Source: CAJBVW01 sp964457335
GTDB lineage: Bacteria > Myxococcota_A > UBA796 > SXON01
NCBI GenBank assembly: GCA_964457335.1
Contig: CAYWGD010000003.1
Coordinates: 1-64,000 of the forward strand
Length of the DNA stretch: 64,000 nucleotides
Direction of reading: 5' to 3'
In this document: positions 45,116 through 53,796 of the stretch, one piece after another
Numbering within the stretch: the first letter of the stretch is position 1
How the letters are laid out: the number at the start of each line of letters is the position of its first letter
Made by a program: the position numbers and the translations under genes
The notes under the pieces: generated by a model
The model's database searches: none
What the model saw: the letters and a program-made list of their open reading frames with translations, nothing else
Told to the model about the DNA's origin: nothing

Positions 45116-45496
45116 GTGTCCAGCCCCTTCCTCACCTGCCCTGCCTCCGAGCACGTCGCCGCCAACGATCTCGCCTTCGCGATCCGCGACGGCTTCCCGG
45201 TGAGCCCTGGCCACACGCTCGTCATCACCCGGCGTCCGGTTGCCACCTGGTTCGACGCCACGCCCGAGGAGCAGGCCGCCGTGATGGCGCTCGTCGACGA
45301 GGTGAAGCGGCAGCTCGACGAGAGCCACCGGCCCGACGGCTACAACGTCGGCTTCAACGCGGGCGAGGCCGCCGGGCAGACGGTGCCGCACCTCCACGTG
45401 CACGTCATCCCGCGCTACCACGGCGACCGGCCCGATCCCCGCGGCGGCGTCCGTTGGGTCCTCCCCGAGAAGGCCGACTACTGGACGCGCCGGTGA
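45116..45496 (+). CDS. HIT-family nucleotide hydrolase/transferase
   Basis: A 126-residue HIT protein with the catalytic HLHVHVIPRYHGD triad, a typical FLTCPASEHVAANDLAFA N-terminus and DGYNVGFNAGEAAGQTV before the His triad. HIT proteins cleave nucleotidyl phosphates (Hint, Fhit, GalT relatives). GTG 45116 is the start; the stop TGA overlaps the GTG of the HNH gene. That coupling to a nuclease gene is the notable point and suggests a shared nucleic-acid-related role. Confidence 0.93.
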   Translation: MSSPFLTCPASEHVAANDLAFAIRDGFPVSPGHTLVITRRPVATWFDATPEEQAAVMALVDEVKRQLDESHRPDGYNVGFNAGEAAGQTVPHLHVHVIPRYHGDRPDPRGGVRWVLPEKADYWTRR

Positions 45497-46578
45497 CGCT
45501 TCCGTTCCTCGAGAAGCTGCTGCAGGTGCTCGCGCAGGGCGGGTTCTCGTCGACCTACAAGTACGCCGTGCTGCTCGGGCTGATCGACCTCTGCGTGGAG
45601 GCCGGCCACCCGCCGACCTCGGTGACCACGGCCCAGCTGGCGCGGCGGGTCGTCGAGCTGTACTGGCCGCAGGTGCGGCCGTACCCCGCTCTCCAGCGCG
45701 TTCTCGGGCAGAACCGGGGTGGGCAGGCGACGATCGCCAGGCTCGTGGCCGAGTTCCGGCAGGCCCACCCGGACCTCGTCTCTCCGCCTCGCGCGGGGCC
45801 AACGGCCCCGGTCGGCTTCGACCGGCTCCTCGACGACGTGGAGTGGGTCCTCGTCGAGTACCCGCTGCCGCGCCTCCAGCGCGTGGGCGGCGGCGAGGAG
45901 CGCTTCATCTACGTCATCGGCTGGGGGGAGGACGTGTCGCGCGCGGCGTTCGCTCGGTACAAGCACGGAGTCGACGACGCGTTCGACAACCGCATCCTGC
46001 TTCAGCCCGGTGCTGCCGAGTCTCTCGTCGCGCTCTCTTCCGTCGTGCGTCCGCTCGTCCAGCAGCAGTGGATGGTGATGGTGCGCGCCATCAACGGGCT
46101 GCCCGAGGCCGAGCTCGACGCCTTCCTGTTCGGGACCGAACGTGTGGGGCTCTCGACGCTGCAGCGCCCGCTGCGCGCGCTCCAGAACGGCCTCTGCTTC
46201 TACTGCGGGGATTCACTCTCGGGCGCGCCGAGCCAGGTGGACCACTTCCTCCCGTGGTCGCGCTACCCCGACGACGGCGTCGACAACCTCCTCCTCGCCC
46301 ACGACCGCTGCAACCGCCAGAAGCTCCACTTTTTGGCCGACCTCGAGTTCGCCCGCCGGTGGCGTGACCGCAGCCACCAGCAGGTTGGGCGCCTCGACGA
46401 GATCGCGGCGTCCGCGCGCTGGCCTCGGGACCGCGCGCGGACCTTCGGGGTGGTCGCGAGTGTGTACCAGGGCGTACCCGACGGGGTGCGCTTGTGGGCG
46501 GGGGCAGACCGGTTCAGGCGCGTCGACGTCGCGGACCTACCGGAGGTGCACGGGTTCGGGCGGTGCTTGCTGGGGTAG
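45493..46578 (+). CDS. HNH endonuclease-domain protein coupled to a HIT gene
   Basis: A 361-residue protein. The N-terminal 230 residues are helical and alpha-beta (LLQVLAQGGFSSTYKYAVLL; FIYVIGWGEDVSR). The HNH/zinc-finger nuclease is at about 235-280: LCFYCGDSLSG (CxxC), QVDHFLPWSRYPDDGVDNLLL and HDRCNRQK, giving the Asp-His, Asn and His/Cys metal-binding pattern. GTG 45493 overlaps the HIT stop (GTGA). Such HIT-HNH pairs are likely a functional unit, possibly in defence or repair, but the role is not established here. The stop is eight bases from the convergent phosphatase stop. Confidence 0.88.
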   Translation: MTLPFLEKLLQVLAQGGFSSTYKYAVLLGLIDLCVEAGHPPTSVTTAQLARRVVELYWPQVRPYPALQRVLGQNRGGQATIARLVAEFRQAHPDLVSPPRAGPTAPVGFDRLLDDVEWVLVEYPLPRLQRVGGGEERFIYVIGWGEDVSRAAFARYKHGVDDAFDNRILLQPGAAESLVALSSVVRPLVQQQWMVMVRAINGLPEAELDAFLFGTERVGLSTLQRPLRALQNGLCFYCGDSLSGAPSQVDHFLPWSRYPDDGVDNLLLAHDRCNRQKLHFLADLEFARRWRDRSHQQVGRLDEIAASARWPRDRARTFGVVASVYQGVPDGVRLWAGADRFRRVDVADLPEVHGFGRCLLG

Positions 46579-46586
46579 CGGCGCGC

Positions 46587-47600
46587 CTACGGCTCCCCCG
46601 CAACCTCCAGCGGCACCCCGAGCGCCCGAGCGAGCTGGAACACCTGCGCCGGTGAAGTGCAGCCCAGGTGCTCACGCGAGAGCTTCCCGGCGCGGTGGCG
46701 GAGCAGCCACGAGCCCGCAGGGTGCGCGGCGGCCACACGCCCGAACTCCGCGTCCTCGTCGCCGATCCGGGCGACCTCCGCGTCGAGGCGTTCGGCCAGC
46801 GCCGGCAGGGCGGCACGCACCTCCGCCGCCCAGGCCTCCACCCGGTCGAGAAACCCACCCGTCAGCTCCGGGTCCCGCAAGGAGCGTACCTTCTTCGCGA
46901 TCTGCTCGAAGGTCATGCCCGGCCACGGGTTGGTCCGCAGCACCGGCTCCTGCCACTCTTCGCGTACCCGCGCCCAATGATCTTCGCGCGCCGGGACCTG
47001 GACGATCCGCCGCTCCGGCAGGACCAGCGCGGTGAGGCGCATGCCGTGGCAGCAGCCGGTGTCGAGCCCATACACGCGGTCGCGCAGGACGAGCGGCTCC
47101 GGTCCGACCACGCTGTGGCCGAACACGATGGGCTTTTCGTCCTCGTACAGCTCGTACCAGGGACGATCGCCGTACCGCTCGCGCAGCTTCGCGTCGCCCG
47201 ACGTGGTGCCTGCCCGGACGTCTTCCGGGACCTCGCCCAGCGGCACACCGGGGAAGTGGCCCCAGTGGACGACCCGGACCTCGTCGGTCTCGTAGTGGTA
47301 CGGCAGCGTGGCGAACCAGGCGACGTGCTCGGCGTAGCGCTCGCCCATCTGCAGGCGCGCGACCTGCTGGGAGTAGGAGAGCACGCCGCGGACGTGCTTC
47401 CGCTCGTGGTTGCCGCAGAGGACGACGCTGTTCGGCCGATTTCGGAACAGCTCGACGACCTCCGCGGGCCGGGGGCCGCGGTCGACGAGGTCGCCGACGC
47501 TCACGAGGGTGTCGCCCGGCGTGAGCCCGACCGCGTCGAGTAGCTCGAGGAGCTCGTCGTAGCAGGCGTGGATGTCGCCGATCAGGATGGTGCGAGACAT
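46587..47600 (-). CDS. Calcineurin-like metallophosphatase (ApaH/PrpE-like)
   Basis: A 337-residue metallophosphatase with TILIGDIHACYDEL, SVGDLVDRGPRP, VLCGNHERKHVRG, WGHFPGVPL and VFGHSVVGPEP, the complete five-block dinuclear metal site of the PPP/ApaH/PrpE branch. After about residue 220 there is a family-atypical helical C-terminal extension of roughly 110 residues. The start ATG 47600 is the first Met before GDIHA. Substrate could be diadenosine polyphosphates, phosphoproteins or nucleic-acid ends; context does not decide. Confidence 0.93.
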   Translation of the reverse strand: MSRTILIGDIHACYDELLELLDAVGLTPGDTLVSVGDLVDRGPRPAEVVELFRNRPNSVVLCGNHERKHVRGVLSYSQQVARLQMGERYAEHVAWFATLPYHYETDEVRVVHWGHFPGVPLGEVPEDVRAGTTSGDAKLRERYGDRPWYELYEDEKPIVFGHSVVGPEPLVLRDRVYGLDTGCCHGMRLTALVLPERRIVQVPAREDHWARVREEWQEPVLRTNPWPGMTFEQIAKKVRSLRDPELTGGFLDRVEAWAAEVRAALPALAERLDAEVARIGDEDAEFGRVAAAHPAGSWLLRHRAGKLSREHLGCTSPAQVFQLARALGVPLEVAGEP

Positions 47601-47638
47601 GGTCTTGTCCTCTCGCCCCCGGGATATCGTCGCCACCC

Positions 47639-48017
47639 ATGGAGCCGCGCGGACAAATTTCCGGACAGCCGAGCTGGGCGTCGTACCTCGACACGCTCGT
47701 CGCGGAGCACGGGTCGCTGGCGGCCGTGGGGGAGCGCCTCGCCGACCTCGTGCAGCTCTGGGACGCCCTCGACCCGTCGAGGGCCTGCTCGCCCAGCTCT
47801 CGGGCGACGACGCCGACTGCCTGCGCGCGCGCTGGGCGGGGCAGGTGGCGCACGAGGGTCCTCGGCTCCACCGGGCGTACCTTCCAGTCGCGGCCGGCGA
47901 CCACCTCTCGCTGAACACCGGCGCCCGCGTCGACACCTGGTCCTTCGCCGAAGGCGCCTGGCGCGCGCTTCACGCGGCGATCCGGTGGGGAGGTGGCACA
48001 CAGCGTGTGCGCGTTGA
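47639..48017 (+). pseudogene. Small hypothetical gene disrupted by frameshift(s)
   Basis: Frame 1 from ATG 47639 reads SWASYLDTLVAEHGSLAAVG and continues sensibly to about 47773. Coding character then moves by one base into LLAQLSGDDADCLRARWAGQ, then HRAYLPVAAGDHLSLNTG and GARVDTWSFAEGAWRALHAA. The second frame does not end nearby, so another shift, with a stop at TGA 48015-48017, is likely. Either the gene is decaying or the assembly has indels near 47772-47780. The combined protein would be about 125 residues of unknown family. Confidence 0.5.
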
Positions 48018-48037
48018 CACGGATCCAGGACCGGAGC

Positions 48038-48112
48038 CGGGCAGCCGGCCGGCCGCGGACGGCCGCCGCTGCGGGACGGGGGTGCCCGGGCGAGCGGCGG
48101 TGGCTCGGGTGG
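48038..48112 (-). repeat. Dispersed intergenic repeat, copy C
   Basis: Read on the minus strand it begins ACCCGAGCCACCGCCGC, identical over 17 bases to copy A at 33561, and ends with CGGCCGGCCGGCTGCCCG. It lies in the convergent gap between the frameshifted gene and the Cys-rich lipoprotein gene. Confidence 0.7.
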
Positions 48113-48153
48113 CTACGGGGCGCGTCTTTGCGGGGGACGCTCCGAGCGCTCCC

Positions 48154-48834
48154 TCACCCCGGGCAGTCGCAGCGACGGTATCCGTCCCCAGAGTAGCCCA
48201 CGTCCGTGGTGCCGTCGGGGCAGTCGCAGGCGGGATCCCACGCGCACTCCACGGCGCTGATGCCGGCGGAGCCGCCGCAGCAGTCGTCGACCGTGTACCC
48301 GTCGCAGACGCCGGGCTCGCCCGCGCTCTCCAGCGGGGCGAGCGTGACGGGGACCTCCGCGAAGAGGGAGATCGAGTCGTCCCCGGCCGCGGACAGCCCG
48401 AGCCCGTTGATGCCCTCGTCCGCCACCCGGTAGCAGGTCCAGGTGCCGAGGCGCTTCGGCGTGCACCACTCCTTCGTCGGGGCCTCCGAGAGCGCGTGGA
48501 TGGTGATCTCGGCCTTCTGCGCGGCGATCTCGTCCTCGTCCAGCACGTAGCGCCAGTGGATGCCGAGCTCGCTGTCGCCGGTGTTCAGGCCCATGAGCAC
48601 GATCTCGGTGACGGTGAACTCGAACTCCCCCGCGAAGCCGATCTCCACCGTGGCGCTGCTGCCGAGCGCGAGATCGAGGCTGCCCTCGGTCAACGTGTAG
48701 GTCGGCACGGTCTGCCCGACCCAGACGTTGGTGTAGGCGTATTGCGGGGTGCCTTCGATCACCTCGGCGTCGGGGATGGCGATGTACTGGTGCTCGCAGC
48801 CGGCGAGGAGGGCGAGGGCGGGGAGGATGGACAT
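48154..48834 (-). CDS. Cys-rich lipoprotein
   Basis: A 226-residue lipoprotein starting at ATG 48834 with GGAGACACC upstream. The leader MSILPALALLAGC gives Cys13. The central part is beta-rich (TVEIGFAGEFEFTVTEIVLM), and the C-terminal 50 residues carry nine Cys (CDGYTVDDCCGG, CDCPDGTTD, CDCPG), a pattern seen in surface lipoproteins of Myxococcota. Family function unknown. The region 48835-49138 upstream contains no gene I can support, only the divergent promoter space. Confidence 0.8.
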   Translation of the reverse strand: MSILPALALLAGCEHQYIAIPDAEVIEGTPQYAYTNVWVGQTVPTYTLTEGSLDLALGSSATVEIGFAGEFEFTVTEIVLMGLNTGDSELGIHWRYVLDEDEIAAQKAEITIHALSEAPTKEWCTPKRLGTWTCYRVADEGINGLGLSAAGDDSISLFAEVPVTLAPLESAGEPGVCDGYTVDDCCGGSAGISAVECAWDPACDCPDGTTDVGYSGDGYRRCDCPG

Positions 48835-49138
48835 TGGTGTCTCCACCGCCGAGCGCGTGCAAGAGGCGCGCCAGCGCGCCCGGGGAGCGCCCGCACCGTG
48901 CCGGTCCCATCGAAGCCGAGGGCCGAGAAGGCGCGGAACCGCCAGAGCGCCGAATACATCTGCGGCTCCCGCGTATCCCGTGCCCTCACCCCCGGTTCGC
49001 AGCGTTGTCCTCGTCCTCCGGTGCCCCGCGCTCGCCCATCGGCCAGCTTCCGGCGCTCGCGGGCACTCCGCATCCCTGACTGACGCGTGCGGCGGCGTAG
49101 CCGCCCCGCTACCCGATCCGCCATCCGGCCAGGTGCCC

Positions 49139-51144
49139 ATGTTCCTTCTGTGCGTCATCTCCCTTGCCCGAGCCAGCGACGCGGGCCTCACCCTTCGCGT
49201 CGTACTCGCGGACGGGACGAAGCTGCCGCTGATTGGCGCGGTGCATTTCGAGGACGGCATGCCCCGCGTCGCGCGTCCCGGTGGCGATGGTGCGGCCTTG
49301 CTGACCGACCTCGTCGGCCCCCTCTCGGCGCAGGGCTGGACGTCCGCCGGCGGCATGCCTGCGCCGGGGGTGAAGCCCGGCGTCTCCGAACGCGCCGTGT
49401 CGACCGTCTGGCGGCGCGGGGTCAACCGGCTCGGGATCGAGCTGTTCGACGCCGGCTTCGGGCAGGAGACAGTCGCGCTGCTCCGAGACGGCTCGCCCGG
49501 TGTCGCGGGCGCTCCGGCCGAGGCATCCTGGGAGGTCGAAGTGCCCGATGGCCCGACGCTCGCGTTCGACACGGACGCGATGGACTTCGACGACCACGGA
49601 TTCACGGTGACGCTCGACGACGCCGAGGGGTGGAAGGCCGCATGGGACACGTCGCTCGCCGCGGCAGGTTGGAAGGCGGGCACGGGGGACTGGTGGGTCC
49701 GGGGCCAGTACAAGCTCCGGGTGGAGGCCCGCTCGGGTGGCAGGGCCGAAGTTGCTTTCGACGACGGGCTCCCGCCCGGCTGGGCGAGCCNNNNNNNNNN
49801 NNNNNNNNNNNNNNNNNNNNNNNNNNNNNNNNNNNNNNNNNNNNNNNNNNNNNNNNNNNNNNNNNNNNNNNNNNNNNNNNNNNNNNNNNNGGTGGCAGGG
49901 CCGAAGTTGCTTTCGACGACGGGCTCCCGCCCGGCTGGGCGAGCCTTGGGCTCCCGCTCGACGCCGCGATGGTGACGGAGCGTGCGCCCAACGAACTCGA
50001 GGTCCGGGTTGCGGAGACCGCCGCGTTGAGCGGTTGGCTGGCGGCTGCCGACGCGCGCCTGCGCAAGGCGGGATGGACGACCGCGCCAGTCGCGATCGGC
50101 CGCGCCTACGACCGGGGCGAGGTCCGGCTGTACATGCAGACGCCGCAGGCGACGCCCGATCCACATGCGCCGCCGACAACCCCCTACGTCCGGCTCCGCG
50201 CAGCGTGGAGGGATGCGTCGCCGGCCGGCCCTTCGGTCCTGCTCCAACTGCCCGACGGTGGACACGTCGCGCTCCCGGCGCGTCTCTCGGGCGAGGCGAG
50301 CGCCGATCTGACCGTTTGGGACTGGCGAATCGACCCCGATGGCAGCCCGTTGTTCGACTCGCTCCGCGGTTCCCTCCTCGAGCTCGGCTGGCAGGCGCAA
50401 CCCGAGGATGCTCGCGGCCTGACCGGCTTCGTGAAGGAGTCCGAACGGATCGCGCTTGGGCGCGCATCGATCGATGCCGACTTCCTCGGACGCGAGAAGG
50501 AGGGGGTGACAATCCTGCGAACGCCGCCCCCGCCGCAGGCTCCGGGCGTGAGAGGGGTCCGCGCTCCTCGGCCGGCGCCGGCTGCCGTGCCGCCAACTCC
50601 CCAGGAGTTCGACCTGACGCTCGTCCTGCCCGGGGCGAAGCTGGCGGCCGTGACTCCCGACGTGTTCGGAGACGGCAACGGCGTGTGCGTCGGGACCGGG
50701 TCGCCGAGCGCCCCCACGCTCGCGAGCTGGCAGTCCGCACTCCGAGCGGGTGGATGGACGGAGGGCAGGGCGACGTGGCTCGAACGCCAGGGTCGGAGCG
50801 CGCGACTCCGACAGGAGGACGGCTACATGTGCGCCGAGCTGGACGCGGAGGTTCGCCCCACCTGGTCCGAACTGGGCTTCCCGCTGGAAGGGGCGTTCGT
50901 CTCCTCCTCGGACGAGCGGGAGCTTCGCGTGACCTACCGGGACGTAGGCACCGCCGACGCCGCGGCGGATGCCGTCCTGGGCGGCCTGATCGCGAAGGGC
51001 TGGACCGCTCGGCCGGACGGGACCGTGTCCCGGGGCTCGCGCGCCGTCTCCAAGGGCAACGTGCTCATCACGATCGAGCGACCTTCGCGTCCAGCGGAGC
51101 TGGTCTTGACTCGTGTGGGCCCCGAAGCTCCGGTGTTGCGGTGA
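49139..51144 (+). CDS. Secreted repeat protein, interrupted by an artefactual assembly gap
   Basis: The N-terminal signal is MFLLCVISLARASDA. Part 1 (49139-49790) and part 2 (49891-51144) are in different frames, but the 55 bases on each side of the N run are identical. Deleting 155 bases (gap plus one copy) joins them in frame, giving 616 residues. The protein is built of roughly 80-residue modules: each has an ending like LxxxGW (LSAQGW, LAAAGW, LRKAGW, LLELGW, LRAGGW, LIAKGW) and beta-strands such as LGLPLDAAMV and LGFPLEGAFV. The fold is unknown; it is likely periplasmic or surface. The start ATG 49139 is the first Met and gives the signal peptide. Confidence 0.8.
49736..49945. other. Assembly gap (100 N) flanked by an identical 55-bp overlap
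   Basis: N run 49791-49890. Bases 49736-49790 are repeated exactly at 49891-49945. The scaffolder did not merge two overlapping contigs; the true sequence is probably 155 bases shorter, and the gene across it is then intact. Confidence 0.93.
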
Positions 51145-51275
51145 GGTCCTCGGGCCCGTCATGAGGCTGGACGGCGCGGCCCGGACGCTGAGCAGCGCGT
51201 CCGAGCCCGACGAGACCCCGACCGCATGGCCCACCCCGCAGAAGGAGCGGGACGTTCATCGGCGGGGCGGCGAGG

Positions 51276-52718
51276 CTACCCCTGCGCGGCACGCGGCTGC
51301 GGAGGGTCGGCCAGCGCGCTCCCGACGGCTTCGGAGAGGTGTCCGGGCGTCTCGACCAACGAGGTCGGCGCCGCCCGTGCGAGGGCCTCCGCGGTGTTCG
51401 CGCCCCACGTCACCGCGAGCGCCGGCATCCCCACGGCGCGCGCCGCCTCGATGTCCCGGATCTCGTCCCCCACATAGACGAAGCGGCCGGCCTCGTGACG
51501 GCACGCGTCCATGAGCGCCCGAAGCTGCACGCGTTTGCGTCGCAGGCCGCTCCCCAGCCCCCGGTGGGTCACGATCTCGTCGAAGCAGTCCATCCCATGG
51601 GCGCGCAGGAAGGCTTTCACGTTGCGCTCGTGATTCGACGAGACGATCCCCAGCCGGTAGCCGCGTCGCCGGAGGTCCTGGAGGGCCTCGGGAATCCCGG
51701 AAACGGGCTTCAGGCTGTCCATCCGCTCGTAGAGGGTCCGTCGCGCGTGGCGCCCCAGGCGGGCGAGCTGCCACGCGCTCAGACCGAGCACCTTCTGGAT
51801 CTCGAACACGCTCAACGTCCGGAACTCGCGGTACCGCTCCTCCGTCACCGGCGCGAAGCCCATCTTCGGCGCCATCTCGTTCACGGCCTGCTGGATGGCG
51901 CGCATGCTGTCGCAGAGCGTGCCGTCGACGTCGAAGACGACCATGTCCGGAAGCGGCTGGTCCGACGCGGAGCGCGTGTGCTCGGGCACGTCCGCCCCGA
52001 TGAGCCAGCGGGCGGCGCGCGGAAACCGCCAGGGCACATAGACCCAGGCCACCATGGCGAACGCCGTCCACGCGACCACGATGGGGTGCGCGGGCGCGGA
52101 GACAATGCCGACCGGCACCATCGCCGAGGCGAGCCCCAGCAGCTTCGCGCCGCTGTGGCGATGGCCGATCGTCCCCTCCGCATGGAACTTCACCTGCTGC
52201 ACCGAGGCCATGAACAAGGTGCAGAGCAGCATCAGGGCCGGCTCCGCCAGCGGAGGCTGGCCGGCGACGACGAACCCGAGGGAGACGCGGAGCGCGCTCG
52301 TCACCGCGATGACGTTCCGGAACCCGCGGCGCTTCAGGACGAGCGAATACAGCAGGTTGATTCCGATGAATCCAAGATAAAGGGGGGCGTAGACCGGGTC
52401 CGCCGCCACGAACGCGATGGCCCAGAGGCACCCCGCGAGGAGGAGCGCCTGCGCCTGCGTGATGCGCCCCGAGGCCACCGGGCGATGACGTTTCACGGGG
52501 TGGCGTCGATCGAGATCGACGTCCAACACCTCGTTGACGATGTAGATGCCGTTGTAGAGGCAGAGCCCGAAGAGCAGGAATTGGATCGCCAGCGCCTTCA
52601 CCGGCACGTTCCCGCCGGAGACCGCCAGCGCCGCCACGATGACGACGAGGTAGTTCGGGTAGTTGCGGACACGGAAGAGCCCGAGCCAATCCGCGAGTGC
52701 GGCCTTCCTGCTATCCAT
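51276..52718 (-). CDS. UbiA-type prenyltransferase fused to HAD-superfamily phosphatase
   Basis: A 480-residue fusion. Residues 1-255 form a UbiA-family integral membrane domain with YIVNEVLDVDLDRRHPVKRH (the NxxxDxxxD-type prenyl-diphosphate site) and about eight helices; it resembles the decaprenyl-phosphate phosphoribosyltransferase branch (Rv3806c-like). Residues 265-480 are a HAD hydrolase: VVFDVDGTLCDS, GIVSSNHERN, GLRRKRVQL and FVYVGDEIRDIEAA. The start ATG 52718 has GGAGG five bases upstream and overlaps the sulfotransferase stop. A single chain could transfer a phosphorylated sugar to a prenyl phosphate and then dephosphorylate it. That order is inferred from the mycobacterial pathway. 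Confidence 0.9.
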   Translation of the reverse strand: MDSRKAALADWLGLFRVRNYPNYLVVIVAALAVSGGNVPVKALAIQFLLFGLCLYNGIYIVNEVLDVDLDRRHPVKRHRPVASGRITQAQALLLAGCLWAIAFVAADPVYAPLYLGFIGINLLYSLVLKRRGFRNVIAVTSALRVSLGFVVAGQPPLAEPALMLLCTLFMASVQQVKFHAEGTIGHRHSGAKLLGLASAMVPVGIVSAPAHPIVVAWTAFAMVAWVYVPWRFPRAARWLIGADVPEHTRSASDQPLPDMVVFDVDGTLCDSMRAIQQAVNEMAPKMGFAPVTEERYREFRTLSVFEIQKVLGLSAWQLARLGRHARRTLYERMDSLKPVSGIPEALQDLRRRGYRLGIVSSNHERNVKAFLRAHGMDCFDEIVTHRGLGSGLRRKRVQLRALMDACRHEAGRFVYVGDEIRDIEAARAVGMPALAVTWGANTAEALARAAPTSLVETPGHLSEAVGSALADPPQPRAAQG

Positions 52719-53796
52719 GAAGGCCTCCGGACAGATACGGCGCAATCTGCGCGTAGACACGGGAGAGATCCGCCTCGATGCGGGCCCGTGCGATCAGCTC
52801 CGGCGCCGCCCCCGCGGCGTGCGTCTCGGACCGCACCGCCGGCAGATCGACGACGGGGAGGCCGAGCGCCTGGAGGAGGCGCCGAAGGACGGTCGGCGTG
52901 TCCCGCTGGAGGTCGTCGAAGGAGACCGGGAACACCTGCCCGCGGGCCGTCGGATCGTTCAGGAGCTCGAGCATGGCCTGGTACTGGGTCACCGAGGCCA
53001 ATCGGTAGAAGCCTTCGCTCCAGGCCGCGAGGCGCGGATCATCCACCGGACAGCGGAGCTGGGCCTGCGTCATGGCGCCGTGGGAGCGGATGGCGGCGGC
53101 CGGCTCGCGCACGCACAGCACGATCCGGGCGCCCGGGAAGTGCCGGAGCAGCGCGCGCACGTGCATGGTGAACAGGAGCGGGCGCGCGACGTAGGTCGCC
53201 TCTCCGTCCGTGTCGTAGAGCATGCGCCGCAGGCAGCGTGACACGAAGTGGAAGTCCTCGTCGGTCACCTCCACGAAGTCCGCCATGAGGCCCGGCTCCT
53301 CCAGGAGCGAGGGGAACATGACGAGGAACGCCTCGGAGCGCAGGCGGTGCAGGAGCCAGAGGTGCTCCTCGATCTCCTCGTCCAGCCCGACGGCGTGGTT
53401 TGCGCTGTCGTAGCGGCTCGCCGCGCTTCGATCGAGCCTGCGCCGGAGCCAGTGGGCAGGCCGGGTGCCGAAGAGCCGCTTGAGGACGAGCGACGGAAAC
53501 AGCACGTCGTACATGGTGCCGCAGCGCGCGTCCGGGTGCTGGCGCAGCGCCTTGTGCAGGTTCGTGGTGCCGCTTCGGTGGTGACCGAGCAGGAACACGA
53601 TGCGATCCAGGGGCACCGTGGCGAGCCCCGGAACGAGCCGGTCCTCAAGCCACATGAGCACGCGGTTGACCAGGGCGACGCCGACGAGGACGACGAGCAG
53701 CGCCGCCCCCCCCAGGTCCCGACGGGTGAGGAGGAGACGGAGGACGCGCAGGGTCCGGACGCCGAAGCCGTTCCCAAGCGTGTTCGCTGCGCTCAT
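52711..53796 (-). CDS. Membrane-anchored sulfotransferase
   Basis: A 361-residue protein. One N-terminal hydrophobic helix (GAALLVVLVGVALVNRVLMW) precedes a PAPS-dependent sulfotransferase domain: FLLGHHRSGTTNLHKAL (5'-phosphosulfate loop) and ARIVLCVREPAAAIRSH (3'-phosphate site with Arg and Ser). The ATG at 53796 overlaps the polyprenyl synthase stop (ATGA), and the stop overlaps the UbiA-HAD start. Being between the two isoprenoid genes, it probably sulfates a prenyl-linked or prenylated product. Confidence 0.88.
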   Translation of the reverse strand: MSAANTLGNGFGVRTLRVLRLLLTRRDLGGAALLVVLVGVALVNRVLMWLEDRLVPGLATVPLDRIVFLLGHHRSGTTNLHKALRQHPDARCGTMYDVLFPSLVLKRLFGTRPAHWLRRRLDRSAASRYDSANHAVGLDEEIEEHLWLLHRLRSEAFLVMFPSLLEEPGLMADFVEVTDEDFHFVSRCLRRMLYDTDGEATYVARPLLFTMHVRALLRHFPGARIVLCVREPAAAIRSHGAMTQAQLRCPVDDPRLAAWSEGFYRLASVTQYQAMLELLNDPTARGQVFPVSFDDLQRDTPTVLRRLLQALGLPVVDLPAVRSETHAAGAAPELIARARIEADLSRVYAQIAPYLSGGLHG

